From Isochrysis galbana (lineage: Eukaryota; Haptophyta; Isochrysidales; Isochrysidaceae): a stretch of DNA of 64,000 nt. The notes below the pieces were generated by a model. That model made no database searches, had not been told where the DNA came from, and was given only the letters and a program-made list of their open reading frames with translations. Position 1 is the first letter of the stretch; each line of letters starts with the position of its first letter. The stretch lies in contig CM030939.1 of the NCBI GenBank assembly GCA_018136815.1, positions 1,220,113 to 1,284,112 of the forward strand. Reading direction: 5' to 3'. Shown piece by piece: positions 31,300-41,664 of the stretch. The translations under genes were made by a program, and so were the position numbers.

Positions 31300-31983
31300 G
31301 GGGGGGAGGGGGGGGAAGAGAGATGGGAGAGGGGGAGGGAGAGGGAAGAGTGAGGGAGGGAGAGAGAGATTTTAGAGAGAACCACACAGGGGAAGGAAGG
31401 AGGGAGGGAAGAAAGGGAAGAAAGGGAGAGGGAGAACGAGAGGGAGAGAGAGGAAACAGAGGGAAAAGAAGGGCGCGGCGAGAGGAAAACAAGGAGAGGT
31501 TGTTTGAGAGAGAGAGACGAGATATGATGGGCAGGAAGACGGAAAGCTAGAATTCATCAGTATTAGAGCGAGATGAATAATAGAGAAGAAAAGCAGAGAG
31601 CGGCGAGCGAACAGCAAAGAGAGAGAGAGAGCGAGGCACTCATTTCTTTCAGAAAACTTGGAAGATAGGTGGGACGACACACGCGGAGAGAGAGAAAAGC
31701 GAGTAGGATTGAGAGGAAAAGAGAGAGAGAGAGCAGAGACCCACTACTACACCCCAAGAGAAGAAGAGATCTGAAGAAGAGTGAAGAGGGTTCGTACGCG
31801 AGAAGAAGAAAGATTCCTTCCGAGATGCCGTCCCGATAGAACTTATAACCTCCGCTGGGGCTAGCATCCCTCGAATAAAATAATTAATGTTATATCCTAG
31901 CCAACCCCACTAGCTAATTGGACACAACTTTCCCGTCCTAGAATCCCGCCATGCCTGACGAGCCAGGTGTCCGAGTGCTACCG

Positions 31984-33430
31984 GGGGGAGGGGGCACTGC
32001 CCCCTCCCCTCGATATTCGTCCTCCCCCCAGTGCACGCACCGACCCCGCGCACCCCAGCACCAGCACGTCCTCTCCTCGAGTCCACGCTGGGGGAAAACC
32101 CCTTTCGGGTAAAAACGCGGGGGGGGGGGGGGGGGCACTCGTAAACAAGAGCCCAGAAACGCTAATCTCTCCTCGCCTAAGCGAGTGGCCGCGGCGAGCC
32201 GCGGCCCTTCCCCTTCCCTCCGGGTTCTGGTGCCCCCGTCTTCTCTTACCCAAACGGCAAAAACTATTGTTATAGTTTTAGCGATGGAGCGCGCGCCGAC
32301 CGCTTCCACCTCCCAGCCCCCCGCCGTCACGACGCCCCACCGGGGCCGCCCCAAGCCGCCGGAGCCGAAGCGCTCACAGGCCGCCCCCCTGACTGACAGC
32401 GATGTCGATATGATCCTTCCGCCCTCGCCGCCCCAACAGCCACACAAGCAGGGAACAGGCAGAGTCCTGTTCCCTGCAGACCAACAGGGCCAGCATCTGG
32501 CCCTCCCACCAGCCTCTGCGGCCGCTCCCCCACAACAAGGACTCCCCATGGTGGGTGGCAGCCCTGCTGCCACCCCCATTGAGGCAACTCCTACCGTCAG
32601 TGCACCCCTCGGGGGCGGGCACTTCACTCAACAAACAATCCTTGGAGCCTTTACGGCTTCCAACCCCTCAAACATCAATCCACAGAAGTCGTACGCCCAG
32701 GCGGCCGGCCCCAAAGGGAAGCAACCACAAGAAGCACAGAAGGCCCCTTCTCTGCCCCCCCAACATCCACCGCCGCCCTCGCGCAAGCGAGCGGACCCGC
32801 AGTCGGAACCCAAGCCAATCCAAACACACAACACACAATTCGCTTCACCCCCTCATGAGGAGGAGGAGGAACCGGATGACACTCCTTTCTTCATCCAGCT
32901 AGCCCAGCTAGCTGAAGACAAGAAGGAGATCAAAAGCGAGGATGTAGCAACCTACATGAAATTTCTTCTCTCAAAGCTTGAGGGGCTTGATGCCACCCCA
33001 GATGGGATGGATAAAGGACGCAAAGGTCCATGGATATTCTATGTCGATGAAGACGCGCACGACCAATTCAAGGCCGCATACGGCGATAAGCTTCAAGCAG
33101 CTCTCTCGGGAGTCCCACACGAGTTTGCGGTAACCTATGGCGCTCTAGCCGACTCGGCACCACGCAAGTCTAGCGCCGTCCGGTCCTCTTTGAAGGAGGT
33201 GGCGACCTACATCGTATTTCGCATTTTCGACCCCGTAAAGGCTTACAAGACGAGAACCCGACACCTTGCTAACGCATTGGAGCGCGAAGGGTTCCATGTA
33301 TTACGGGGCAACCAACAGCGTGCCAAAACCACGGTAGAAGGGATCACGAAAGTCGAATCGGGCAAGCGCCCGATTTGGCATTTCTACGTCTACACCGACA
33401 CCTCCGCCTTGGGACACCGCTTCCCTCGCA
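31984..33430 (+). mobile_element. Retroelement with ORF1-like protein, copy A
   Basis: A G/C hairpin at about 31984-32006, a palindrome AACTATTGTTATAGTT at 32262-32277, and ATG at 32284 open a ~380-codon frame (MERAPTASTSQPPAVTT...). The protein has a Pro-rich N-terminal half (RGRPKPPEPKRSQ) and a folded half with DDTPFFIQLAQLAEDKKEI, GPWIFYVDEDAHDQFKAAYG and KRPIWHFYVYTDTS. Copy B at 46180-46974 shares most of it, and a 5' scrap lies at 51900-52020. It is interpreted as ORF1 of a non-LTR element; no reverse transcriptase follows because the sequence switches to the antisense of an ELM2 gene near 33430. Confidence 0.65.
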
Positions 33431-33941
33431 ACTTCCACGTGCTCCCCTCCCTCTTCCCTCTTCCTCCTTCCTCCTCTCTTCCCTGCGGCTCTGGCCATGG
33501 CGCGCGCCTGCGGCCCTTCTTGAGGGGGCCCAGGTACTCGGGGATCTCCGCCTGGTAGTGGATCCCGACCTGGATGCCGGTGCGCGCGTTCGGGCCCAGG
33601 AGGATCCGATTGGCGTACATGGCGCTCTTGCGCTGCGTGCGCCTCTGCGAAAGCGGGACGAACTCCCTCGAGGCACTTGACGGAGACGGTGGAGACGGTG
33701 GAGAAGAGGGAGACGGCATACGGCGGCAGGGAGAGGGGCGTGCCCTCGCCGGCGCCCGGCGCCCCCTCGCCACCGCCTCGCCCGCGCCTCGCCCGCCCGC
33801 CGCCGGCCCTCCGCGCGACGAAGGCCCCCCGGGAGACTCAGCAGCGACTCCTCTCTGCTCCGTCTGCGCTTCCTGTTCTTCCCCCTCCGTCTGTCCTCCC
33901 TCCATCTGCTCCTCCGGCGCCAAGGACGCCCGCTCCGCCAT
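33390..33941 (-). CDS. ELM2-domain protein, C-terminally truncated
   Basis: 183-aa frame starting MAERASLAPEEQMEGG. Residues 1-90 are acidic then basic/Pro-rich; REFVPLSQRRTQRKSAMYANRI leads into GIQVGIHYQAEIPEYL (122-137), the core I-x-V-G-x-x-x-QAEIP signature of ELM2, a domain of chromatin-associated corepressor proteins (MTA, CoREST, MIER type). The remainder of ELM2 and any SANT domain are missing. The last ~15 codons read antisense through the retroelement ORF1, so the gene was cut at about 33430 or continues by splicing that I cannot see. Confidence 0.6.
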   Translation of the reverse strand: MAERASLAPEEQMEGGQTEGEEQEAQTEQRGVAAESPGGPSSRGGPAAGGRGAGEAVARGRRAPARARPSPCRRMPSPSSPPSPPSPSSASREFVPLSQRRTQRKSAMYANRILLGPNARTGIQVGIHYQAEIPEYLGPLKKGRRRAPWPEPQGREEEGGRGKREGSTWKLRGKRCPKAEVSV

Positions 33942-34839
33942 GGCCGCGCTGCCTGTGCGCGCAGGTGCCCGCGCCGCCGCACGCGCGCCACGCGCGCTTC
34001 CCGCCGCAAGCCCACCCCCTGGAGGCCCCACCGCACCCTTCCTCCGCCTGCCACTCGGCGCCGCGGTCCTCTTTCGACGGAACGCGACTGGAGGAGGCGA
34101 AGTGCTCCGCAAAATAAGACCACCATGGGGAAAAAAGCCACAAGCCACAAGGTTGGGCCCCCACACAGCGGCACTCGCATGCGCGCCGCCACTCAATAAT
34201 TCTATACAAAAGGTCGCGCGCACCCCATCCCCCAACGCTAGGCCCAAAGTAGTGTACATGGGCCGACCCCCGAAACCGAACAAAAAGGAACGAGGGGGGG
34301 TGCGGGAAGGGGAGTGAGGGTAGGGTGAAGGCGATGTCAGGTGTAGACTCCAGCAGCCAGCAGAAGGGGCAGCGGATAGCAACGTAGTAGTCATCTTCAA
34401 GAATATACATACATATTTTTTAGTGGTAGTGGGAGTGGTACTAACACTCAGATCTTTTATTATCATCCCACTTCTTGTGGGCCACAGGTACCCACAACTA
34501 CAACTCATTGCCCTGCTTTGGCTGGGCCCTCTTTCAACACTGGACCCCCTCTTCCAACAACAACCAACCCAAGCCGCACTAATCCCCTCACCCTCTGTTT
34601 CATACACCAAACATTTCAACTCAAGGCAAGAGGGAGGGTATGTCATGAGGTCCGGGTAAGACACCACACACCACCTCATTGAAGCAGTGTCACTACTGCA
34701 TAGACATGCCGCACACCACACACCGACTCTTGCGAGGCTGTGGATATCTTTGGCTCATTGAACCACACTAATAGCATTGAACCCCGCCCTTCCTCAACCC
34801 CAACCCGCAAGTGCCAAACCGCTTCCCGTGCTGCCGCCC
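33942..34839. other. Upstream region of the ELM2 fragment, partly LINE-UTR-like
   Basis: No supported gene. 34235-34345 resembles the 3' UTR of the LINE copy at 37657-38326 (GGCCG-ACCCC-GAAACCGAA-AAAAAGGAA...), suggesting a further decayed LINE end. The rest is mixed sequence flanking the SnoaL/membrane gene stop. Confidence 0.4.
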
Positions 34840-36355
34840 TCATGACAAGGCCTGGTCCTCGCTGATCACCCTCTTGGGTAGGCCTGGACGGAGTGTGATG
34901 TACGCACACAACCCGAAAAATGGCACATACTTCGCCAGCGCGCGCAGGGGCTCGGCCTGGCCGTCGGGTACGCCGCGGCGGCGCAGGTCATCATCCACAA
35001 GCCACCCTTGGAAAAGGGCAAAGAGTACAAGGTCTACCACAAACGAGGAGCCGAGCCGATCATGCGAGAGCAGCTCACCGAGCGAGGCCCAGCGGGTGCC
35101 CAGATCGCCAAACTCAGGCCGGGCTGCAACACCCCACGCCACAGCACCAGTGCCGACGCCCGCCAGTAGCGGGCCGAGCCAGCGCGCCTCCCCAAGGATG
35201 CGTTCAATTGGCGCCAGGTCCTCCCGGTAGACTACCTTGCCATCCTCGGGGGTGCGCAAGACCAAGTAGGGTAGCAGGATGGCATTGGTAAGAAATTGCA
35301 TGCCGGCAAGCGTGGGTACCATCGAGCCCGACGGCCGGCCCGGCCGACCGTCGGCAAGGAAGCCCGCAAATGCTGCGGCCCAAGCGAGCAGCAGGTTGAA
35401 GACTGCTTCCAAGCCCGGGTGCAACACCGGTGCAAACGGTAGGTTCAATAGGGGCGCAACAAGCCAAAAGTTGAGCGAGAGCCCGAGCACCTCGTTCCAC
35501 GTGGCGCTGTCAAGCTGCGTCGCGTCGGGGCCCGGAAGGATGCCGTTGGAAAAGAAGACGATGCTGACGTACGTGAGCCACGTGAGCGCCGGCACCATCC
35601 GCACAGGCTCGGCTATGATCTTAGAGGCGGCACCAAGAAGGAACAGCGATGCGGAGCCTGGTTTGAGCACTGCGGGCTCGGGCACGTCAAAGCCATACAT
35701 CAGACGCCCATCAGCACCGGTCTTGTAAATCGAGCAGCCGCGTGTGAATGGGAGCGGCTGACCGTTGTTCTCAACGTGCCATTGCACGCCGACTGAGTCG
35801 CCTCCATCGGCAATCTCGTCAATCACAAAGGTGAAGGATGGTGGCAGCGCGTCGGCCACGCGAACGAGGTGCGCACGGAGGGCGGCCTTGCCCACAAATG
35901 AATCTGGATACTGCGTGTCTTCGTACTCGCAAGACTGTGGAAGGCCAGGCACGCGGAGCGGGAGGTGGGGGGTGGAACCGGGACGGGGGCTTGCGCTGCA
36001 GGAAGAGCGGGTGGAGCGAGAGCGTGCTGAGAGAAAGAAAGGAACAGGCGCACCCGCACAGCTTAGATCGAGCGGGTGCTCTCCGACAGGTATCCGACCC
36101 CGCCCTTACTCTCCATGCCGCGCGCGTGGCCTAGCATTGCGCGCGAAAGGGCCTTACCTCTGCGAAGAGTTCACACGCTTCGTCCATCTGACGACGGTTC
36201 CATGCATCAAAGTAGCGGCAGACGGCGGCGGCGGCGGGTCCGTGCTGTGCAAGCCGCGGCGGAGCGCTGCGCGTGGACTCTAGCCGCGGCAGCGCGCGCG
36301 GCGGCGCCCAGAGCGCACAGAATAGAGGCGGCGAGAGAAAGAGAGCCGACGCCAT
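34840..36355 (-). CDS. SnoaL-like plus multi-pass membrane protein, probably plastid, two exons
   Basis: Exons 36355-36158 and 35934-34840, GT-AG intron of 223 bp, phase 0, 430 aa. The N-terminus MASALFLSPPLFCALWAPP looks like a targeting signal. The SnoaL/NTF2-like fold spans about 45-170: YFDAWNRRQMDEACELFAE at the exon 1 end continues as SCEYEDTQYPDSFVGKAALRAHL, then GVQWHVENNGQPLPFTRG. The C-terminal half has about six to seven hydrophobic segments (WLTYVSIVFFSNGILP, LSLNFWLVAPLLNLPF, FNLLLAWAAAFAGFL, FLTNAILLPYLVL, LGPLLAGVGTGAVAWGV, SFVVDLVLFALFQGWLV). This combination is known in photosynthetic eukaryotes; its reaction is not established. No CT tract lies upstream, unlike most neighbours. 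Confidence 0.82.
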
Positions 36356-36475
36356 CGCTCCGCCCGATGATCTCAACAGGAAGTGGCGGGGTAACTTCCG
36401 CCGTCGCAACATTTAGACTGCGCGGTACATTTCTTCCTTATTCTAATGGGGTCACTCACTAATGGGGTGCGAAGG

Positions 36476-36618
36476 GTAGGGCGGTCAAACAGGGGCTTTT
36501 AAACTATTAGTAAGGGTTGGGCTGCATTTTTTGACCGTGGCGCGAAGCCCAATAAAAAACCTCCCGGGGGGGCTACCTGACGCTACGAAAATCTTCGCCA
36601 AGAAATGGTGCGATTCGC
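36476..36618. repeat. Dispersed ~150-bp repeat, copy 2
   Basis: Same family as 19766-19920; includes GGTCAAACAGGGGCTTTT and CTACGAAAATCTTCGCC. It lies about 120 bp upstream of the SnoaL/membrane gene start. Confidence 0.65.
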
Positions 36619-36655
36619 CCCCCCTCTCTCCCCCTCCGTCACGCGCGCTCACGCT

Positions 36656-36928
36656 CTACCCGTAAAGAATTGGCGGTCGCGCCCGCGGGCTGACCCAGAT
36701 GGTTGCGCGGTGGAAGGCAGGAATCGTCACCGCTTGCTCCGTGTAGAGAAGATATTCGGACGAGGTAGACGCCGGAGCTTTGGCCGCAAACTCGTCGGCT
36801 GACTCAAAGAGAGGTGTATAGAGTGGCTGTCTAGCATCAGCAGCAGCCTCACCCTCCGATCCGCCCGGGGTCTCTCGTGTTCCCGTCGACCTCTCCAGAA
36901 AGTCGACAGTCAGCGGCTGACCGGCCAA
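36656..36928 (-). mobile_element. Gypsy-type polyprotein scrap
   Basis: A 90-codon frame, with MAGQPLTVDFLERSTG at the start and EQAVTIPAFHRATIWVSPRA near the end. The VTIP-x-x-x-hydrophobic strand resembles the post-protease spacer also seen at 13305-13713. No catalytic residues; assignment tentative. Confidence 0.35.
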
Positions 36929-36949
36929 ATCACCGATAACTCAAACACG

Positions 36950-37638
36950 TCGCGAGAGACGGAGAGAGAGAGCGAGAGAGAGAGAGAGACTCCGCAGCGA
37001 CGGCCGGAGCGTGTCTCCGTTGTAACTTCCCACGTAGCGGAGAGTCCGAAGGGGAGCGTCATGTCGCGCGACCACGGCGATCACTTTGGATACGGATCGC
37101 AACGAGATGTCTTCACGACAGAGGAAATCTTGCCGTTGAGCGTGAACCTTCTAGACGCTTCTAACGAACAACCCTGAGTAGCAACCAAGGGGAAGAAACA
37201 CCAAAGGGGCCAAGGCTTGCATGTAACTTGCATCAAGGGGAAAGATTCCCTCACCTAGGAAGCGAACCTACACCGGTCTCCAAGGGGAGATGGCAAATTA
37301 AACCTCAAATCTCGAGCGGCTAGAGCAACCGACTCGCTCGCCAAAACCTTGACCGAGAAGAAAGAAGCAAGGACCTACAAGCCAAGGGTAGCAGACCTAG
37401 GGAATGTGAGAGGAAATTTCCGAACGCCAACGCCAAACGCCGAACGCGGGAAGGCAACGAAAGCCTAACCAGGCCAAGCAGAACCTACGAAGAACAGGCC
37501 TGGACAACAACGAAAGTCAGCAGGTCCCAAGAAAGAACCGGAACCCAACAAGAAACAACAAGCCTTGCAAGAAGCTAAACAAGCCTTCACAAGGTAACTC
37601 GAGAGCCTGAGACAAGCGCGCAGCGAGTGACAGGCGAC
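36950..37638. other. Repeat-derived region, possibly a divergent LTR
   Basis: No gene. GGGGAGATGGCAAATTAAACCT near 37285 echoes GGGGAGATAGCAAATTAAACCT inside the solo LTR at 49279-50133, so this may be a distant LTR relative; ends not defined. Confidence 0.35.
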
Positions 37639-38344
37639 CTGGCTCCTTTGGGTCAAAAAAAAAAACTTCTGAAGATTCGGGGCTACACACCTACTATTTA
37701 CGGGACTTCCCTTCGCTACTACATCGCCCTTATCCTCCCTCCCTCCACCTCTTCCCCTGCCCCCCTTCTTTCCTTTTTCTTCGGTTTCCGGGGTCCGGCC
37801 TCGGTGCGCTACCTGAGGCCTGGTTCAGAGTGTGGGGTCCGGGCAGGCCTTTTGGATTTGCCGTTGTTGTCGTACGTGTCTGTCTGGTCTCGCTTTTGTG
37901 TGTTCGGGTTGTGGCTAGGTCCCATCGTCTCTAGCAGCAGCTTTGTTTGGTGTGACGGTGATTCGATCCCCTTTGTTCTCTTAATCCTTGGTCCCCTCGA
38001 CGGCGTGTGCGATCTTCAGCTTGGTTGCTAGTTCCACTAGCTCCGCGCTCGGCTTCAGTCCGCCTTTGTCGTTTTTATTGAAAACTGGTCTCAAGTCGTT
38101 GATATCTATCCTTTTCTTTGGCTGTCTCCCCAAGCCCGCCTGGGCGGTTCTCGCCGAGTCGGTTTCTTGTGCGTAGAGGAGTGCTTTGCTTAGCGTGGTG
38201 TATCTTTCTATTATTCTTATTAGTATTTTTCTTCCGAGAAGTTTATGCCGTCGTAATGTATCCTATAGAAGTCCGTGATTATGTATCTCCACGCTAGTAG
38301 GTATAGCACGTATATTGCTTTCGGGGCTGGCTCCTTTGGGTCAA
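37639..38344 (-). mobile_element. 5'-truncated T-tailed LINE with 18-bp target site duplication
   Basis: CTGGCTCCTTTGGGTCAA occurs at 37639-37656 and 38327-38344. Between them, on the minus strand, are LAWRYIITDFYRIHYDG (compare AWRYILTDFYNIQYGN at 9640), a frameshift, and a terminal segment ELVELATKLKIAHAVEGTKD with stop, then a UTR ending ...CTTCAGAAG plus T-run. This is a divergent subfamily of the same reverse transcriptase. The intact duplication indicates a comparatively recent or well-preserved insertion. Confidence 0.83.
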
Positions 38345-39154
38345 GATTACCCGAAAGGAGGAAACCTGGAATCTAGACCTGACAAATAGGCTAGAAGGAA
38401 CGAAACGAGAACTCGAATTCTAGATCGCTAGGGACGAACCCTACCAACCTAGATGTACCTGAGCTTCGCCGTGTGGCCGCACGACGAAGGACCTGGAAAT
38501 AAGAGCCTAGAAATCGCATCATCTAGGATGAATGCGACAGATCGCCGACGGGGGCGACAGACAGTTATGCACAGGAATAAGTAAGGAAGGAATCTTTCGA
38601 AAACCCTTTAGCGAGTTGATGAAGACGAAGACCGGAGTAAAACAGCGCCACGATATAATCCAACGGCCAACACCTGAGGGGGGGAATCAGGGTCACACAA
38701 GGGGGTGGTTCCTTGCACCGGCGATACCTGAACGCGCGACCTAGCCTAAAAACGCGAGGAGCACGCAAGGAGGTAAGCCAGGTGAGGGGCAAGCAGGCGA
38801 CAAGGGAGGCGACAAAGGAGGCGAGGGCAAAAAGGGCGAATGGGCGAACGTAGCATCCTGCGACGGTGACTAGTGACTAGCCTGCAAGGAGGGGACATAG
38901 AAACGCAAACAACTTCTAAAACAAAAAGGTCGATCGCCGGATGCGACATCAATATGTCACATATTTTTACCAAGGCCTACCCCCGGTATCACTTGGACAC
39001 CTGGCTCGTCAGGCATGGCGGGATTCCGGGTCTGAAAGGTTGTGTCCAAATAGCTAGTGGGTGGGGTTGGCTAGAACACAAGATTAATTATTTTATTTAC
39101 GTAGGCATTCCCACATGATCATGATGAGCTTAGATGATCTAGCATTAGGTAATC
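38345..39154. other. Repeat-like region, no gene
   Basis: Sequence with many AGGA/CCTAG words continuing the pre-insertion target at 37639. No open frame with recognisable features. 38960-39110 holds a low-GC stretch before the next gene. Confidence 0.4.
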
Positions 39155-41029
39155 CTACCTACCGCACTCCCATCTACGTTTTTTCATGCCGCTGTCACCC
39201 GCGTCCCCTGTGCGAAGTGCATGCAGCTTCTCCCGTAGCGCAGCAATGCTGTTTTGCCCAAATTCGGCGTTTGCGGGATCACCATGTTTGGCCATGTCTC
39301 GCGGAGAAGGGTGAGAGTTGCGCGCGCTCACAAGAGGTAGCGCCCTCGGCACCTCTGCCTGAGTTCGGTCACAAACCAGGCGAATCTCTTGACAATAGGG
39401 TGACCACGGACGGTGGGCGAAGATATCGGGCGAGGCAGCTTGAAGAGATTTTGTCGGCGCGGTCGGCATTCCTGCACAAGCCGTCGAGGTGGTCCGAGGC
39501 AACCGTGGTCCCATACGGACAAGTCTCCCCCCGAGCTCGGCCAAGCCATCCGAGTGTAATGCCGAAGTGCTGGGCGGCCCTTGCAACGAAAGCGTATCGG
39601 TGGGGCGAGCCACCTTTGGCCATGAGCCGGTACCGCTCTCGCCCCACGCCGTGCATGACTTGGTAATTGTGGGAGTTGACTCGTCAAGAATCGTGTCTGA
39701 AGGAGCGCCCCCCAGTCGTTCCACTTGCATACTACTGAACGCTGCCGCCTCGTGCCGGCGCGTATTTTCGGTGCCGTTGATCAGAGCACACGTTCCCTGG
39801 CCAGCTGAGTTCCCGGTCACGCCCGTCGCGAGCTTGGGCGCCTTGCGTGGTGGGGGACTCGCCCTGCGTGGGGACTGCCGTTCACACGCTGTCGAGAGGG
39901 CGGGCTTGGCGCCGACATCCACCTCGAAGACAAACTCTTCAATCAGCGGAACCGCCAGGCCATCGTCGACTCTCTGCCTCGCGGCGACTTGAGCGGGCCC
40001 GGTCGGCACGTACCCAACGGCAGAAGCGGTTGATGCACGATGAACCGACCACACGCCTCGCCGCCCAAGTACGCGTTGCGGAGCAGCGCATCTGGGCCTG
40101 GACTGCGGCACCCGTTTTGCTGCCCTCTCACCTGCCGGGAGGCGCGCTGTCGTCGGCGCAATCCGCGCTGCCTTGCCTTTTATATTCGCCGTCAAGCGAC
40201 GACCACCGTAATCGTCCTCTTCAAGAGCCCACGTGCCCTGTGCTCCCGGAATGGCGGTTGAAGCACCGTCATCCCTATCAAGGAGGAGCGGGGCCACACC
40301 CGATGCAGCATCGTCCATTATCTGGCAAGCTACCGCCGGTGCGAACGGCGCAGGAAGACGCTTCCCGTGTGCCGTGTGCGGGGAGCTGCATTGCCTTTCG
40401 AGCGCGTCGACGCGCGCTTCAAAGCAAGCAGTGCTGCTGGCGTGCACGTCCCACGCACTTCGTGGCGACTCGTCAGCCAATGCGGATGAAGAGTCAGCCT
40501 CACTGGTCACAGAGGCGACCGATTCCGTGGTCATCACGGACGAAGAGACTGCGTGCTGGTCGTGCACGCCAGTGGAAACCCGGGCGACCCACGCAGATGA
40601 TGAGGCGGCATGCTTGTCCTCATGTTCAGCCGAGGGGCAGCAAGCGGCCCGCACTGACGTTGGTGGAGCCGGCTCCCCTGTCCGTAAGCCCTCCTGCTCA
40701 CAGCGCGTAACCGACGCAAGCTCCTGGAGCGTGAGATCGGCCCGTGCTTGATCGTGCGGCGCAAGCATCGAGGCGTCTGCCTCGTCTCGCGCTTCCCCAT
40801 CCCCAAGCTCTCCCTCCCTTACCTGAGAGTCCCCCTCTCTCACACTCTCTCTCTCACCTCGAGCTCTTTGGTCTCGAGCGAAAGATCGGCATGGGAGAGA
40901 ACTGTCGGCTCGGTGCGCGCCGGTCGTGGCGAGTCGTGCCTCCATCAGCTGCAGCCTGCGCGTCCAGCGGGCAAGGCTCAGCTCGAGCTCGCTCTCTTTG
41001 AGCGCGACGCTGGCGCTCCGCAGCGCCAT
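39155..41029 (-). CDS. Unknown 624-aa low-complexity protein
   Basis: A single long open frame from MALRSASVALKESELELSLARW, with an N-terminal helix/coil (ESELELSLARWTRRLQLMEARL) and then mostly Ala/Ser/Arg-rich sequence without recognised domains. Recurrent short words (HAASSSAWVAR, HAVSSSVMTTE, HASSTACFEAR) hint at a degenerate repeat near residues 145-215. The C-terminus ends MKKRRWECGR. Its length, without stops, supports coding, but antisense frames are also fairly open, so no function is claimed. It is head to head with the P450, about 640 bp apart. Confidence 0.6.
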   Translation of the reverse strand: MALRSASVALKESELELSLARWTRRLQLMEARLATTGAHRADSSLPCRSFARDQRARGERESVREGDSQVREGELGDGEARDEADASMLAPHDQARADLTLQELASVTRCEQEGLRTGEPAPPTSVRAACCPSAEHEDKHAASSSAWVARVSTGVHDQHAVSSSVMTTESVASVTSEADSSSALADESPRSAWDVHASSTACFEARVDALERQCSSPHTAHGKRLPAPFAPAVACQIMDDAASGVAPLLLDRDDGASTAIPGAQGTWALEEDDYGGRRLTANIKGKAARIAPTTARLPAGERAAKRVPQSRPRCAAPQRVLGRRGVWSVHRASTASAVGYVPTGPAQVAARQRVDDGLAVPLIEEFVFEVDVGAKPALSTACERQSPRRASPPPRKAPKLATGVTGNSAGQGTCALINGTENTRRHEAAAFSSMQVERLGGAPSDTILDESTPTITKSCTAWGESGTGSWPKVARPTDTLSLQGPPSTSALHSDGLAELGGRLVRMGPRLPRTTSTACAGMPTAPTKSLQAASPDIFAHRPWSPYCQEIRLVCDRTQAEVPRALPLVSARNSHPSPRDMAKHGDPANAEFGQNSIAALREKLHALRTGDAGDSGMKKRRWECGR

Positions 41030-41492
41030 CGCGCCCCCCCCCCCCCCCCTCAACCCTCCCCCCCCCCCTTCCTTTCAAAAGCGGGGAGGGGGAGGTGCGC
41101 CGAGTTCCGCATCACGTAAAGAAGAAGCCTCTCTCGTTTACGTAAAGGACTCCCGCGGAGTCCCGCGTGAGGATTCCGTCGCGATCGACTCTCTCCTTCT
41201 CATCCTCCGGCAGCGCCGCCACCGTCACTGTGAATCTACTATGAACAGTTCCTGCCAGCACGGCCTGTTCCCTCGGCACCGTCTTTTTTTGGGCTCATAG
41301 TCGTTCCACCGTTGAAATTCGTTGTGTAAGATACATGTATATATATATTATATACGTGGATACTCCTGTTGTAATCGGACGGGCAAACGGCTCTCTCGTG
41401 CTAGGGCGCTAGTTTACAAGAAAAGCTCTCCTCGCCCTCTCCCCCCCTCCGCCCACACCCAGCCGCACCTCGCGAGGGCTCGCGCCTCCCGT

Positions 41493-41660
41493 CTCTCTCT
41501 CTCTCCCTCCCTCCCTCCCTCTCTCTCTCCTCTCTCTCTCTCTCTCTCCCCCTCCCCCTCTCGCTTCCCTCCCTCCCTCCCTCACCGCCCTCCTCTCCAA
41601 GCGCCCAACTCCCCCCCTTTTCCCCACCTATCTTCGCCTCCCCAGAGCCCCCACCCCCAA
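41493..41660 (+). repeat. CT/CCCT-rich tract upstream of the P450
   Basis: Pyrimidine-rich run with CTCTCT and CCCTCC units ending a few bases before the P450 start; 41060-41490 holds no gene apart from a C-run at 41031-41070. Confidence 0.9.
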
Positions 41661-41664
41661 CCCA

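Noticed and set aside
37639-38031. 134-codon plus ORF MTGDLAPLGQKKKLL
   Set aside because: Begins in the target duplication and T-tail of an inverted LINE and reads antisense through its UTR.
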